Positions 15,845-25,182 of a stretch of 64,000 nucleotides of DNA are shown here, piece by piece (positions within the stretch are counted from its first letter, which is position 1; each line of letters starts with the position of its first letter). Origin of the DNA: Williamsia sp. (GTDB lineage Bacteria > Bacteroidota > Bacteroidia > Chitinophagales > Chitinophagaceae). The notes under the pieces are model-generated. The model made no database searches and had not been told where the DNA came from. It saw only the letters and a program-made list of their open reading frames with translations. The translations under genes and the position numbers were made by a program. The stretch is from positions 1 through 64,000 of the forward strand of contig JADCRZ010000006.1 of the NCBI GenBank assembly GCA_015069695.1. Reading direction: 5' to 3'.

Positions 15845-18535
15845 ATGAATATGCATAAGATAATGAAAAGCAGTCTGGCCATGTTGCTTTGCCTGGCAAC
15901 CCTTTCTTCCGATGCCCAGCAGGAAAACATCGCTTTACAATGGCTGAACGGCACGCCCAACAAAAAGACAGGCGTGAGCTGGGGCCTGCCCTGGGCGCAG
16001 GGACAGGTAAAAAAGACAACACGGTTTGCTTTGGCCAAGGCCGATGGAAATACGCTGCCCGTGCAAAGCTGGCCCCTGGCCTACTGGCCCGATGGTTCCG
16101 TAAAATGGACCGGCTTTGCCGCCGTGGCAGATTCGGGTGTTCATGATCTTTCGGTGAAAGTGGTCACCACAAAAGAAACACAAGTTGGTGGCCCCACGCT
16201 GCAGGTTACCGACGACGGACAAGCCGTGCACATCAACACAGGCTCCCTTCAATGTGCGATCGCACGGACGGGACCATCGGTTATGCCCTCCCTGGTCCTT
16301 GATGGCAAGCCCATTGCGACCGATGGACAGCTCACCTGCCTGCTGCAGGACAAAGCTGATGGAGATCCTGCTATAACCACCTCACCGGTCAGGCAAAAAT
16401 ATACCGGCAGCATATCAGCCGTTGCTGTTGAACAGAATGGCCCGTTGCGCGCCGTTGTTCGTGTGGAAGGCTCCTTTAAAGCAGCGGATGCGGGCCGCAG
16501 CCTGCTGCCTTTTGTTTTACGCTTTTACTTTTACGCCGGTGTGCCCACTGTCAGGCTGCTGCATACCCTCTTGTTTGATGGCAACGATCAAAAAGACTTT
16601 ATCAAAGGGCTGGGCATTCAGTTCAATGTGCCGTTCCGCGAGCAGCTGCAAAACCGCCATGTGCGTTTTTCAGGTGAAGCTGATGGCATATGGGCCGAAC
16701 CCGTGCAGCCGCTGAACGGCCGGCGGCCAAGTCCGCTCATAACAGACCAGGCTGCCGGCAGGCGGATACCCAACAAGGAAACCCTGCCCGATCAAAAAGC
16801 CCTGTTCGACAACATGGCCAGCTGGAACGATTACAAGCTTACACAAAACAGTGCCGATGGCTTTGGCATACAGAAACGCACCAACGGGGCCAGCAGTTGG
16901 CTCCATGTAATTGGCGGTACCCGCGCAGGCGGACTGGCATTTGTGGGCGATGCAAGCGGAGGCCTGGCCCTGTCGCTCAAAAATTTCTGGCAATCTTATC
17001 CTGCTGCCCTGGAGATCCAGGGTGCCCGCACAGCGACCGCTAAACTGGCTATCTGGTTCTGGTCGCCCTATGCCGATGCGATGGACATGCGGCATTATGA
17101 TACCGCCGCGCACGATCTGAATGTAACGTACGAGGACGTGCAGCCGGGTTTCAGTACGCCTTACGGCATTGGCCGCACCAGCGAGGTGATGATCTATCCG
17201 TATGCCAGCATACCCTCTAACGCGCAGCTCGCTGATGCTGCTGCAACAACCAATAACACAACGCTGCTGGTTGCCACGCCGCAATACCTGCACCAGGTGG
17301 GCGCGCTGGGTCTGTGGAGCCTGCCCGACCGCTCAACAAAGGGCAAGCAATGGATCGAAGACCAGCTGGACAAAGCCATTGCCTTTTACCAGCAGGAGAT
17401 CGACCGCCGCGAGTGGTACGGGTTCTGGAACTATGGCGATGTGATGCACAGCTACGATGCGGCGCGCCATAGCTGGAAGTATGATATCGGCGGTTTTGCC
17501 TGGGACAATACCGAGCTTTCAACCGATCTCTGGCTTTGGTACAGCTTTCTTCGTTCAGGCCGCGCCGATATATTTAAAATGGCCGAAGCCATGACCCGCC
17601 ATACCAGCGAGGTAGACTGCTATCACCTGGGTCCGATGCGGGGATTGGGCTCGCGGCACAATGTGAGCCATTGGGGTGATGGCTCAAAAGAAGTGCGCGA
17701 AAGCCAGGCCATCCTGCGCCGTTGTTTTTATTACCTAACGACGGATGAGCGCACCGGCGATATCATGCACCAGTCGGCCATTTGGGCTGATAGCGGACTG
17801 GCGCACGTAGATCCGCTGCGGGAGATCCTGCCGCCCAGCAGATACCCTACCCATGCCCGCTATGGACCTGATTGGGTGGGGCTTGCAGGCAACTGGATGA
17901 CCGAGTGGGAACGGACCGGCGATCCGAAATGGAAAAACAAGATCCTGGTTGGCGTAAACGATTTTGCCAAGCTGCCGCGCGGGTTTTATTCAGGCCGGGG
18001 CAAAGATGCCGGCATGGGGTACGATCCAACATCCAACCACATGTACCAGCTTGATCAAAATGACATCGGGAGTTCGCACCTGGCCACCCTGATGGGCGGC
18101 ATGGAGATGGCTTACGAGCTAACGCCCCTGCTGAACAACAAGGACTGGAACCGCTTGTATCTACAATACTGCTCGCTCTATGGAGCGCCTATTGAGGAAG
18201 TGCAGGCCGCTTTTGGCCAGGATGCAAAAGTGCGCCTGGGAGATCCGCAGGGAGATTATGCCCGGCAGCCGGCCTATGCTTATGTGATGAGCAAAGACCC
18301 CAAATTTGCGCAGCGTGCCTGGGAATATTTCTTACCCAAGCAACAAGGGGGCTTGAACAGCGGTGCCCGGTTTGATTCGCAGGTGCTCAAAGGTCCGCAA
18401 GTGGTAAAGCCGCTTCAGGAAATCAGGAACGTATCAACCAACAGCACGGCCCAATGGTGCCTGAACGCGATCGAAATTCTGCAGATGGCAGGCGACCACA
18501 TGCCGGAGCACCATGCTGCATGGGATGGAAAGTAA
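15845..18535 (+). CDS. Exo-rhamnogalacturonan lyase-like protein (PL26/RIFT-barrel type)
   Basis: An 896-aa exported protein with a signal peptide ending SSDAQQ. The opening ALQWLNGTPNKKTGVSWGLPW, followed by RFAL, LPVQSWPLAYWPDGSVKWT, is the RIFT-barrel domain of PcRGLX-like lyases. The later helical part (WYGFWNYGDVMHSYD, WDNTELSTDLWLWY, HRHVSHWG-like HNVSHWGDG) resembles the (alpha/alpha) toroid of the same family. Such enzymes release unsaturated galacturonosyl-rhamnose from rhamnogalacturonan I ends. Adjacency to PL9 and DUF6250 genes supports a pectin role. Family membership is by pattern recall, so the exact PL number is less sure. Confidence 0.75.
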   Translation: MNMHKIMKSSLAMLLCLATLSSDAQQENIALQWLNGTPNKKTGVSWGLPWAQGQVKKTTRFALAKADGNTLPVQSWPLAYWPDGSVKWTGFAAVADSGVHDLSVKVVTTKETQVGGPTLQVTDDGQAVHINTGSLQCAIARTGPSVMPSLVLDGKPIATDGQLTCLLQDKADGDPAITTSPVRQKYTGSISAVAVEQNGPLRAVVRVEGSFKAADAGRSLLPFVLRFYFYAGVPTVRLLHTLLFDGNDQKDFIKGLGIQFNVPFREQLQNRHVRFSGEADGIWAEPVQPLNGRRPSPLITDQAAGRRIPNKETLPDQKALFDNMASWNDYKLTQNSADGFGIQKRTNGASSWLHVIGGTRAGGLAFVGDASGGLALSLKNFWQSYPAALEIQGARTATAKLAIWFWSPYADAMDMRHYDTAAHDLNVTYEDVQPGFSTPYGIGRTSEVMIYPYASIPSNAQLADAAATTNNTTLLVATPQYLHQVGALGLWSLPDRSTKGKQWIEDQLDKAIAFYQQEIDRREWYGFWNYGDVMHSYDAARHSWKYDIGGFAWDNTELSTDLWLWYSFLRSGRADIFKMAEAMTRHTSEVDCYHLGPMRGLGSRHNVSHWGDGSKEVRESQAILRRCFYYLTTDERTGDIMHQSAIWADSGLAHVDPLREILPPSRYPTHARYGPDWVGLAGNWMTEWERTGDPKWKNKILVGVNDFAKLPRGFYSGRGKDAGMGYDPTSNHMYQLDQNDIGSSHLATLMGGMEMAYELTPLLNNKDWNRLYLQYCSLYGAPIEEVQAAFGQDAKVRLGDPQGDYARQPAYAYVMSKDPKFAQRAWEYFLPKQQGGLNSGARFDSQVLKGPQVVKPLQEIRNVSTNSTAQWCLNAIEILQMAGDHMPEHHAAWDGK

Positions 18536-18590
18536 AAAAAAAGCAGGTGATGCAGGCCGTTAGCTGGCAGCCTGCATGTGTATTGTATCT

Positions 18591-18616
18591 CCTCCCCGGA
18601 GGGGCAGGGGTGGGTT
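18591..18616 (+). repeat. Short GC-rich intergenic element
   Basis: CCTCC-CC-GGAGG followed by GGCAGGGGTGGGTT lies between two coding regions. Elements with this look (G-rich, containing a small dyad) recur between genes in many Bacteroidota as I recall. Only one copy was found here, so repeat status rests on memory rather than on this window. A second dyad, ATGCAGGC/GCCTGCAT (18550-18577), precedes it. Confidence 0.3.
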
Positions 18617-18665
18617 AAAGACTGCTTACGTACCCAGCATTTCAATTTGGTATAAACTTATCTGC

Positions 18666-19340
18666 ATGAAAAAATTGTTCTTTGTCCTGATCCTCTTTCA
18701 TGTACGTGCGCAGGCTCAGCCATCCGGCAAGCTGATCTATGCCGATGATTTTTCCAAACCGCTTGATTCGAAAACGTGGGTGGCAGAGATCGAGTCCAAG
18801 CCTGGTGCGCACTCATCTGTTTACACCAAAAACGGGGCACTCATACTGGATACAAAAGGCGGTGCAACGGTGTGGCTGAACAAAGTGCTGAGCGGCAACC
18901 TGCAGATTGAATACGACAGAAAAGTGCTGGTCGACAGCGGGGAAAATGACCGGCTGTCTGATTTCAACCAGTTCTGGATGGCGACCGATCCGCACAACCC
19001 GGACTTATTTACACGCAACGGCAAGTTTGAAGATTATGACAACCTGGTGCTCTATTATGCAGGCATGGGTGGCAATACCAATAAAACCACGCGCTTTCGA
19101 AAATATCTCCCCAACGGCACCAAACCCATTATCAAAGAATACCTGGATGCGCCGCATCTCTTAAATGCCAATACCGTTTACCACATCAAAATTCTGGTGC
19201 AAAACGGCACGACCAGCTACTGGGTCAACGGGGAATGTTATTTCATGTATAATGATCCTTCTCCGCTTACCAAAGGATACTTTGGATTCAGGTCTACCTG
19301 GTCGAGGCAGGCGATCAGCAAGCTGCGGATTTATCAATAG
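18666..19340 (+). CDS. DUF6250 domain protein, exported
   Basis: A 224-aa exported protein. ATG 18666 is chosen because MKKLFFVLILFHVRAQAQ is a proper signal peptide, while the longer frame translates a GC-rich intergenic element. The body is a beta-rich jelly-roll-like sequence (YADDFSKPLDSKTWVAE, DNLVLYYAGMGGN, FGFRSTW) matching DUF6250, a family commonly next to pectin lyases. No catalytic residues are assigned. It could be a carbohydrate-binding or lyase-related protein acting with the PL9 and PL26-like enzymes. Separated from them by 130 nt, it may be in the same transcript. Confidence 0.75.
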   Translation: MKKLFFVLILFHVRAQAQPSGKLIYADDFSKPLDSKTWVAEIESKPGAHSSVYTKNGALILDTKGGATVWLNKVLSGNLQIEYDRKVLVDSGENDRLSDFNQFWMATDPHNPDLFTRNGKFEDYDNLVLYYAGMGGNTNKTTRFRKYLPNGTKPIIKEYLDAPHLLNANTVYHIKILVQNGTTSYWVNGECYFMYNDPSPLTKGYFGFRSTWSRQAISKLRIYQ

Positions 19341-19361
19341 AGTATAGTAGAAAAATCACAT

Positions 19362-19398
19362 GGCCTTTGTTTAGCAAACCCTGTTTTACAAAGAGGCC
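19362..19398. terminator. Possible hairpin between convergent genes
   Basis: GGCCTTTGT (19362-19370) can pair with ACAAA, a two-base bulge and GGCC (19388-19398), between the convergent DUF6250 and lipoprotein genes. No U-tract follows on either side, so intrinsic termination is uncertain. Confidence 0.25.
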
Positions 19399-19402
19399 CT
19401 GA

Positions 19403-20380
19403 TCAGATCTTTCCAAACAATACGACCATCTCTCCGTTCACAACCTGCTTCATGGCACCTGTATTGATATTGTACAGTTTACAATTGAACTGGATCTTTA
19501 CCTTCAGATAATAAGTCCCTACCAGATCGTAGTTGTCTGTTACGCTGATGATCGTAAAGCTGCTACCGGTTTGATCCCCGGTTCCGGCCTGTGTATCCCA
19601 TTCATTTCCATCGGGGTCGGTCCAGCCAATGCTTGCTCCGTCGGGCGTTGGCTGTGCGGCAGGCGCGTACGGATAGCTGCCGGGTTTGAAAAAGGCTTTT
19701 ACTGCAGCATCCGAGGCAGACAGATAGTGGTGCATAACCCCCAGGGATGCGCCGATTTCGGTTGAGCCTTTTGGCAGGGGCGGATTCATGTAATTGATAC
19801 CGGCGCCGAAAACAACATCATCGTTTCCGCCCAATCCTGTGCCTGGCTCATACCCGTTGGTATCGGTTACAGTCTGCGCGTAATTTACCCCTCCAATGGT
19901 TGCCTTGTAGTAATACACGCCGCTTTGGGAGCCTCCGGAACCTGCCGCCGTAACCGTTACCGTTGCGCTGCAATTGGCACCGGCTATCTTTAAAGGGATC
20001 GTGGTGCTTCCGGCAGTTACCGGTTTGCCGGATGCCAGCAAGGCAATGGTTTGCTGGCCGGCAGCGGTGAACTTGCCTGCGCCGGAGAAACTGATCCCGT
20101 TTGTGGCGGGTGTTGTATATTTCCAGTTGCCTGTTCTTGTAACATTCACTGTTACCGACAGGCTTGAGGCGGCCGTCAATTGGCTACCCACCTGAAAATC
20201 ACCCGATACGCTTGCATCTGAGCAGCTGGATCCAACCGGCACCAAGGTAAAAACAGCATCCGAGTCTGTTATTACCTGCGTGCCATTTACTTCGGTAGAA
20301 AATTCTTTCTGGCAGGCCAGCAGGCTTATTGCAGCTACAAAAAGCAGGCATGCCTTTACACAATCTTTTGCTTGTTTCAT
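19403..20380 (-). CDS. Lipoprotein of unknown function
   Basis: A 325-aa protein with a lipoprotein signal (LLFVAAISLLACQKEF, Cys23). The mature part has two beta-sandwich-like stretches rich in T, V and G (for example VTVNVTRTGNWKYTTPATNG and STTIPLKIAGANC) and a C-terminal domain with GYEPGTGLGGNDDVVFGAG. It is probably anchored in the outer membrane. No family was recognised. It is monocistronic and diverges from the injection-system plus arm, sharing the 386-nt gap that holds promoter-operator B. Confidence 0.75.
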   Translation of the reverse strand: MKQAKDCVKACLLFVAAISLLACQKEFSTEVNGTQVITDSDAVFTLVPVGSSCSDASVSGDFQVGSQLTAASSLSVTVNVTRTGNWKYTTPATNGISFSGAGKFTAAGQQTIALLASGKPVTAGSTTIPLKIAGANCSATVTVTAAGSGGSQSGVYYYKATIGGVNYAQTVTDTNGYEPGTGLGGNDDVVFGAGINYMNPPLPKGSTEIGASLGVMHHYLSASDAAVKAFFKPGSYPYAPAAQPTPDGASIGWTDPDGNEWDTQAGTGDQTGSSFTIISVTDNYDLVGTYYLKVKIQFNCKLYNINTGAMKQVVNGEMVVLFGKI

Positions 20381-20766
20381 GATAGGGTAGGTTTACGCAA
20401 CTGAGCTATTCAACGCAGCGGCTTCACAGGTATTGTGATCTTTCTTCTTATAAACAGAAATGAAGATGCGGGCGACAAGGAGATTGTCATCAACGCGAAA
20501 AATCACCCATTTTGGGTGATAACCTGTTTTCGATAACCCGGTATCTTTGAATTATCCAATCTGCCCCTATAACGACTCCGTTTACTACCTTTTTATGAAA
20601 GCAGAAAGAAAGGCTTTTTTGCTTTAGAAAAAACAGATCCAACATATTTTTTCTGCGCAGCCCTTTGCATGGGCAGCCGGCTGGAAAGCATTGGCTGCTC
20701 AGGGGATCGCCGTGAAAATGATTTTTGATAACATAATTTTTCGTAAACAATCATACCATTTTACTT
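20381..20766. other. Divergent intergenic region with operator B
   Basis: These 386 nt separate the lipoprotein gene (minus) from the first eCIS gene of the plus arm. They contain promoter-operator B (20498-20549) and then a leader of about 210 nt without a recognised gene. The short minus-strand frame in this leader has no start context or composition to support it. Confidence 0.6.
20498..20549 (+). promoter_or_regulatory. Promoter-operator B, eCIS plus arm
   Basis: Plus strand: AAAAATCACCCA, TTT, TGGGTGAT (20498-20520), then 21 nt, then the -7 box TATCTTTG (20542-20549). Excluding the A-run it is a perfect 19-bp palindrome centred at 20511, about -43 from the expected start near 20554. No TTTG -33 box stands at the usual spacing, so a protein bound to the palindrome, probably an activator, would be needed. 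It would drive the lysozyme, ATPase and DUF4157 genes. Confidence 0.65.
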
Positions 20767-21768
20767 ATGCCGCTGACACCTGCATTCTTTAGCACTATTT
20801 CCAATGTGTTTTTTGATGACGCTTCAGACGTGGACAATTACTTTGTCACAAAGGGCGGAAAAGATTTTATTACCTGGTTTAATACCCGGGCTGCCAATAA
20901 AGACAACTGGGGGAAAGTCGGGCTGCGCGACGGCCTGGCGATTGCCAGCGACAGCATGGCGCACAGCCGCTTCAACAGCTTGTGGAGCAATGAATCTATC
21001 CAGGCTGTTTTTGGAGCCGGCAAAATTTCCCTGTTGCAGTTCGCCGCGCTGCAAAGTATTATCATCAACGAAACCGGTGGCAAGCTCCTGCCCCTCACCG
21101 AGGCTGTAGGCAGCGCCGGGCATCCCGGCATTGCGTATGCCTTCGACAAAATACCCGGCATCAAAAAATCGTACAATACACTACCGGGCAACAAAACCTG
21201 CCTGCAAAGCTTCAATGATGCCAACTACAACAAAGCGTTTGGGAAACTGCCGCTGGCTGATAAACTGAAAAACACCGCATCCACAGTATGGGCGGGCGAA
21301 GTTTATCCGCAGGCAAGCGTACCTTCTTCTGCCAATCCTACAATGACCGGGTATGTACTGGAAGCAGATTTTTTTAAGTTCAGGGGGAGAGGGTTTATTC
21401 AAACAACAGGCCGGAGCAATTATGCAAAGCTGGTGAGTTATGTAATGAGCTATACGGGCAAAGATCCTGTTATCACCAATGTAAAAGCATCCTGGAGCAA
21501 CCTGTCGCACGATACAGACACGCTCGCCAGCATGAGCACAAATGCCAACTGGGACGACCTGTTCCAGAAAAGCAGTTGCCTGATAGCGGGACGCGCCATC
21601 TGTGTGCACAATGAATCATGCGGCCGTTATGTTCAGGCAATCAGCGCATCAGATCAATCAGCAGCCGAAAAATCACTCTTCAACATGGGCTTGCGGATCA
21701 GCGGCGGAAAGGATTACGCACTCCTTTTCCAGAACAGGGTGATGCAGCTGCTGAACCTGCTTGCTTAG
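20767..21768 (+). CDS. GH19/lysozyme-like muralytic enzyme of the eCIS cluster
   Basis: A 333-aa protein without a signal peptide. FRGRGFIQTTGRSNY (205-219) is the hallmark of GH19 chitinase-like and phage endolysin enzymes, and Glu102 in IIINETGG is a candidate catalytic acid. GH19 members of this type cut peptidoglycan or chitin. As first gene of the plus arm, under operator B, it could lyse the producer to release particles, help the particle cross a target wall, or be a cargo. Lack of a signal peptide fits an endolysin needing a hole in the membrane, or loading into the particle. Confidence 0.75.
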   Translation: MPLTPAFFSTISNVFFDDASDVDNYFVTKGGKDFITWFNTRAANKDNWGKVGLRDGLAIASDSMAHSRFNSLWSNESIQAVFGAGKISLLQFAALQSIIINETGGKLLPLTEAVGSAGHPGIAYAFDKIPGIKKSYNTLPGNKTCLQSFNDANYNKAFGKLPLADKLKNTASTVWAGEVYPQASVPSSANPTMTGYVLEADFFKFRGRGFIQTTGRSNYAKLVSYVMSYTGKDPVITNVKASWSNLSHDTDTLASMSTNANWDDLFQKSSCLIAGRAICVHNESCGRYVQAISASDQSAAEKSLFNMGLRISGGKDYALLFQNRVMQLLNLLA

Positions 21769-21819
21769 AGCAGGTTTGTACAGGCTTTCAATATTTTCTG
21801 TAAACCACAACTGTTTACC

Positions 21820-23166
21820 GTGACCCTTCTTCAGGCAAATGCAGCAACGGCCACAAAAGAGCTAGAATGGTTCTCGTCCTTTATAACTGCCCGCGGTGCC
21901 ATTTCCTTTGACAACGATCTTAACCAGCCTTTGCCTGAAACCATTGCTCCGCCTGATGCAACAGCTGATCCATCGCCTTATGCAGCCATCATCCGCCGGT
22001 TCAATATGTCGTATGCAGAACGGTTTGTGCTGATCTTGTCATTGGTCCCGCACCTGCAGCCAGACCTGCTGGATATGCTCCTGCTGAAAAACGAGCGCAC
22101 CGGTCACCCGTTCACGCAGCTGGGCGGACAGAAAGGAGCCCACGGCGTTCATGTGCCAACCGGGGAAACGGCTGTGTTCCTGCTGGCCGGTAAAGACCTG
22201 GAAAAACGCTACAGTCTTCTCTGCCTGTTTGAGGATACGCATTTTTTTGCGGCGGAGAACATGGTGAGGCTGCAACCTGTTGCCCCGCACGAGCCCCGCC
22301 TCAGCGGCCTGCTCACACCCTCCGCCGAATACCTCACTGTGCTTACCACCGGCGGGCGGTTCAAGCCCTCTTTTTCCGCCAACTTCCCCGCAAAACAATT
22401 GGCTACCGGGTTGGAATGGAGTGATCTTGTTGTATCCAATGAAGTGATGAACGGGTTGGAAGAAATAAAGATCTGGCTGAAGCATGGCAATACCTTGTTA
22501 TTTGAATGGGACTTCGGCAGCAAGGTAAAACCCGGTTTCCGCGTGCTGTTTTCCGGTCCGCCGGGAACAGGCAAAACGCTTACGGCCGCGCTGCTGGGCA
22601 AATGGGCGGGCATGGATGTATACCGCGTAGACCTGTCGATGGTTGTATCAAAATACATCGGTGAAACCGAGAAGAACCTGGCGCAGGTGTTCGACATGGC
22701 GGAGAACAAACACTGGATCCTTTTTTTTGATGAAGCCGACGCCCTCTTTGGCAAGCGCACCGCTGCCGCTGATGCGCACGACCGCTACGCCAACCAGGAA
22801 ATATCATACCTGCTGCAGCGCATAGAAGACTATGCCGGACTGGTGATACTGGCCACCAACCTGAAAAGCAATATTGACGAGGCTTTTGCCCGCCGCTTCC
22901 AGCTGGTGATCGACTTTCCCAAACCGGACGAGCCGCAGCGCCTGCAATTGTGGAAAAAGGCCTTTACTCCGCCCTGCCGGCTGGCACCCGAGATCAGTCT
23001 CCCGAAGCTGGCAGCCGAGCATACCGTTACCGGTGCCGCCATCATGAATGTGCTGCGCTGGTGCAGCCTGCGTGCGCTGAGCCGCAACAGCACGGAGATC
23101 ACCCTTCCCGATATAAAACATGCGATCCGCAAGGAGATGAACAAGGAAGGAAAGATTGTGTTTTGA
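21820..23166 (+). CDS. AAA+ ATPase of the contractile injection system (Afp15-like)
   Basis: A 448-aa protein with an N-terminal partner-binding region and one AAA+ module: Walker A GPPGTGKT (246-253), Walker B ILFFDEAD (300-307), and the sensor region LVILATNLKSNIDEAFARRF. Afp15/PVC15-type ATPases are needed for particle assembly or effector loading. The start is a GTG at 21820; no in-frame ATG gives a better N-terminus. It lies 51 nt after the lysozyme-like gene and 54 nt before the DUF4157 gene, which suits a loading function. Confidence 0.88.
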   Translation: MTLLQANAATATKELEWFSSFITARGAISFDNDLNQPLPETIAPPDATADPSPYAAIIRRFNMSYAERFVLILSLVPHLQPDLLDMLLLKNERTGHPFTQLGGQKGAHGVHVPTGETAVFLLAGKDLEKRYSLLCLFEDTHFFAAENMVRLQPVAPHEPRLSGLLTPSAEYLTVLTTGGRFKPSFSANFPAKQLATGLEWSDLVVSNEVMNGLEEIKIWLKHGNTLLFEWDFGSKVKPGFRVLFSGPPGTGKTLTAALLGKWAGMDVYRVDLSMVVSKYIGETEKNLAQVFDMAENKHWILFFDEADALFGKRTAAADAHDRYANQEISYLLQRIEDYAGLVILATNLKSNIDEAFARRFQLVIDFPKPDEPQRLQLWKKAFTPPCRLAPEISLPKLAAEHTVTGAAIMNVLRWCSLRALSRNSTEITLPDIKHAIRKEMNKEGKIVF

Positions 23167-23220
23167 TGTAATAAAATAACGCGACAATCGCTTTTTCACC
23201 CACATGTATAAACGAAAAAC

Positions 23221-24576
23221 ATGAAAACCACTGCACCATTGCAACAAAAAGCAGAGAAGACGGCAACCAGCTCCCCGGAAGTGAAAGGCGTGCAAAACCC
23301 GTTGCAACCAGGAAGCAAAGAAGCGCCCCTGCAGTTCAAACAAAATCCATTGAAGCCCCTACCGAACAAGCAAAATCCATTGCAGCTTTTGCGTAAAAGG
23401 GACGCGTATCCAAACAACAACAACCCGCTTCAGCTAAAAGAAAATAAGACAGGCCTGCCTGACCGTTTAAAGGCTGGCGTAGAAGCCCTCTCCGGCTACT
23501 CGATGGATGATGTAAGCGTACACTACAACAGCAGCAAGCCGGCGCAGCTGCAGGCCCTGGCTTATGCGCAAGGCACGGATATACACATCGCACCCGGGCA
23601 GGAAAAGCACTTGCCGCACGAGGCCTGGCATGTGGTGCAGCAGAAGCAGGGAAGGGTGCAACCGACGGTGCAGATGAAAGGCAGCATTAGCTTAAATGAC
23701 AATATAACATTGGAAAGAGAGGCAGACGTAATGAGTAATAAACTAATTAACAGCGTGCCAGCACCAGTACTAAATACCAGATTAACCTCAACAAAAAAAT
23801 TTGTGATACAACGAAAGATTACAGATGAAAAAGATATACAAAAAATTAACCAATATCTGATAGAAACAAAAAAACTTGATCCTTCATCGGGTGACTTCAT
23901 TAAAATACTTCATTATTGTATAGTCAATTTTTGGGATTTTGAATCAGCGATAGATCACATTAATAGCATTTTGCAAACCCCGCACGATACGTCTAAAGAT
24001 GAGGTGAAAAACTTGTCATCAAACAAGCCATCCTGGAACCCTTTTGGCAGTTTAAGTAACAATAACTCCTTAAAACAAGAAGAAGGCATGGTCGATGGAA
24101 TGCCTATATCAGAATACCTCAAAGCTCTTGACAAAAATGCATCAAAATCATCTAAACCTTTAGGTGGCCCGGCAATTATCCGGTCGAAAGATAAAACAAA
24201 ACCTTCTGGATGTGTAACATCTAAAACTGTTTCTGGACATAATAATGACTGTGTACTTGCCGCTTTTAGAAGTGCAAAACAAGGAGTAAATGATAAGCAC
24301 TTAATTCATGAGATGACCAGTACAAGAGAGGGAATTGCCAAGGTTGCATTAACATATGGAATGAGTCCCATTCAGCCCAAAGATTTACCATCCAAGCTAT
24401 CACCTACAAAGCGCGCGTTTATTAATGCTCCAGCCAAAGATGGCGGGAACTACCATGCATATACTGCATTTGGGGTTGATGTAGAAACCGGAAAAATAAA
24501 GGCATGGGACACTGACGATAATCATGCTGATATAAAACTTATTCCGATTGAACTGATTTGGCTAGCATATATATAG
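23221..24576 (+). CDS. DUF4157 (eCIS core) protein with candidate cysteine-protease effector domain
   Basis: A 451-aa modular protein. Residues 1-75 are low-complexity with repeated NPLQ/NPLK motifs. Residues 78-150 are the DUF4157 domain (GLPDRLKAGVEALSGYSMDD, then LPHEAWHVVQQ with the HEAWH site at 133-137), which marks proteins linked to eCIS loading. After a variable linker, residues 340-451 hold NDCVLAAF (Cys344), NYHAYTAF (His412) and AWDTDD (Asp430), the order and spacing of a papain-like catalytic triad. From about 23690 the DNA becomes clearly more A+T-rich than the first part, a sign of a grafted module. I infer an injected toxin or effector; the target is unknown. Confidence 0.75.
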   Translation: MKTTAPLQQKAEKTATSSPEVKGVQNPLQPGSKEAPLQFKQNPLKPLPNKQNPLQLLRKRDAYPNNNNPLQLKENKTGLPDRLKAGVEALSGYSMDDVSVHYNSSKPAQLQALAYAQGTDIHIAPGQEKHLPHEAWHVVQQKQGRVQPTVQMKGSISLNDNITLEREADVMSNKLINSVPAPVLNTRLTSTKKFVIQRKITDEKDIQKINQYLIETKKLDPSSGDFIKILHYCIVNFWDFESAIDHINSILQTPHDTSKDEVKNLSSNKPSWNPFGSLSNNNSLKQEEGMVDGMPISEYLKALDKNASKSSKPLGGPAIIRSKDKTKPSGCVTSKTVSGHNNDCVLAAFRSAKQGVNDKHLIHEMTSTREGIAKVALTYGMSPIQPKDLPSKLSPTKRAFINAPAKDGGNYHAYTAFGVDVETGKIKAWDTDDNHADIKLIPIELIWLAYI

Positions 24577-24714
24577 TATAAAACTCCAACGTTTTAATTT
24601 ACCAATCTGCAAGCAACTAAGCATATTTTCTCACTGGTCAAAAACCATCCCACACAAAAATTCTCAGAAAAAAGTTCATCCTATAAACCACTGATCATTT
24701 TTACACCAATCTCA
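24577..24714 (+). other. Spacer between the two DUF4157 genes
   Basis: An A+T-rich 138-nt stretch. I see no gene, clear promoter or terminator in it. It continues the A+T-rich composition of the effector part of the preceding gene. Confidence 0.4.
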
Positions 24715-25182
24715 ATGCATTTTAGTTTTTCACAACTCAGCCAAAATCCACTGCAATTAAAACAACCAGCTAACAATCCGTTACGATTCCTAGCAGCAGA
24801 AACAGCTGGGCTGAAGTTAAAGAAAAACAGAACCGGTCTGCCTGACCAATTAAAAGCCGGGGCAGAATCACTTTCCGGCTACTCGATGGATGATGTAAGC
24901 GTACATTACAAGCTTGTATTTCATAAGGATTCAAGATCAGCGATAATTGGATTGAGTCCTGCCGGGACTGCAATTCCACTCCATTTAGGTTACATAAATG
25001 ACAAAAAAGAGTATAACCTGCCGCAGTTAGGACCAATCTACCAGTTATTGTTCTCTACAAATGATCAAAGTTTCATTTTTGTAAAACAAGAACTGCATAC
25101 TGGCACATCACGGTTCGGCGCACCTACTTATTCACCAAAAAAATCAAACTCGCCACCCCCACTCCCACCGCAAACCCGCTGA
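24715..25182 (+). pseudogene. Truncated second DUF4157 gene fused to an effector remnant
   Basis: The 155-aa frame starts like its neighbour, with QNPLQLKQ and NNPLR repeats and then GLPDQLKAGAESLSGYSMDD VSVHY. Right after VSVHY it departs from the domain: the HEAWH part is missing and 75 unrelated residues follow (KLVFHKDSRSAIIGLSPAG.. to FGAPTYS). DNA is nearly identical to the first copy over about 30 bases up to the junction (TTACAA). The best reading is a deletion that joined a cut DUF4157 domain to the tail of a lost effector. Its 3' end overlaps the convergent gene by 59 bases. A functional short protein is not excluded. Confidence 0.55.

Noticed and set aside
18576-18665. Extension of the DUF6250 protein beginning with MCIVSPPRRGRGG
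   Set aside because: It translates a GC-rich intergenic element. A signal peptide begins at 18666.
19351-19359. AAAAATCAC resembling a half of the eCIS operator
   Set aside because: The second half (TGGGKGA) and the -7 box are absent. It lies between convergent genes.
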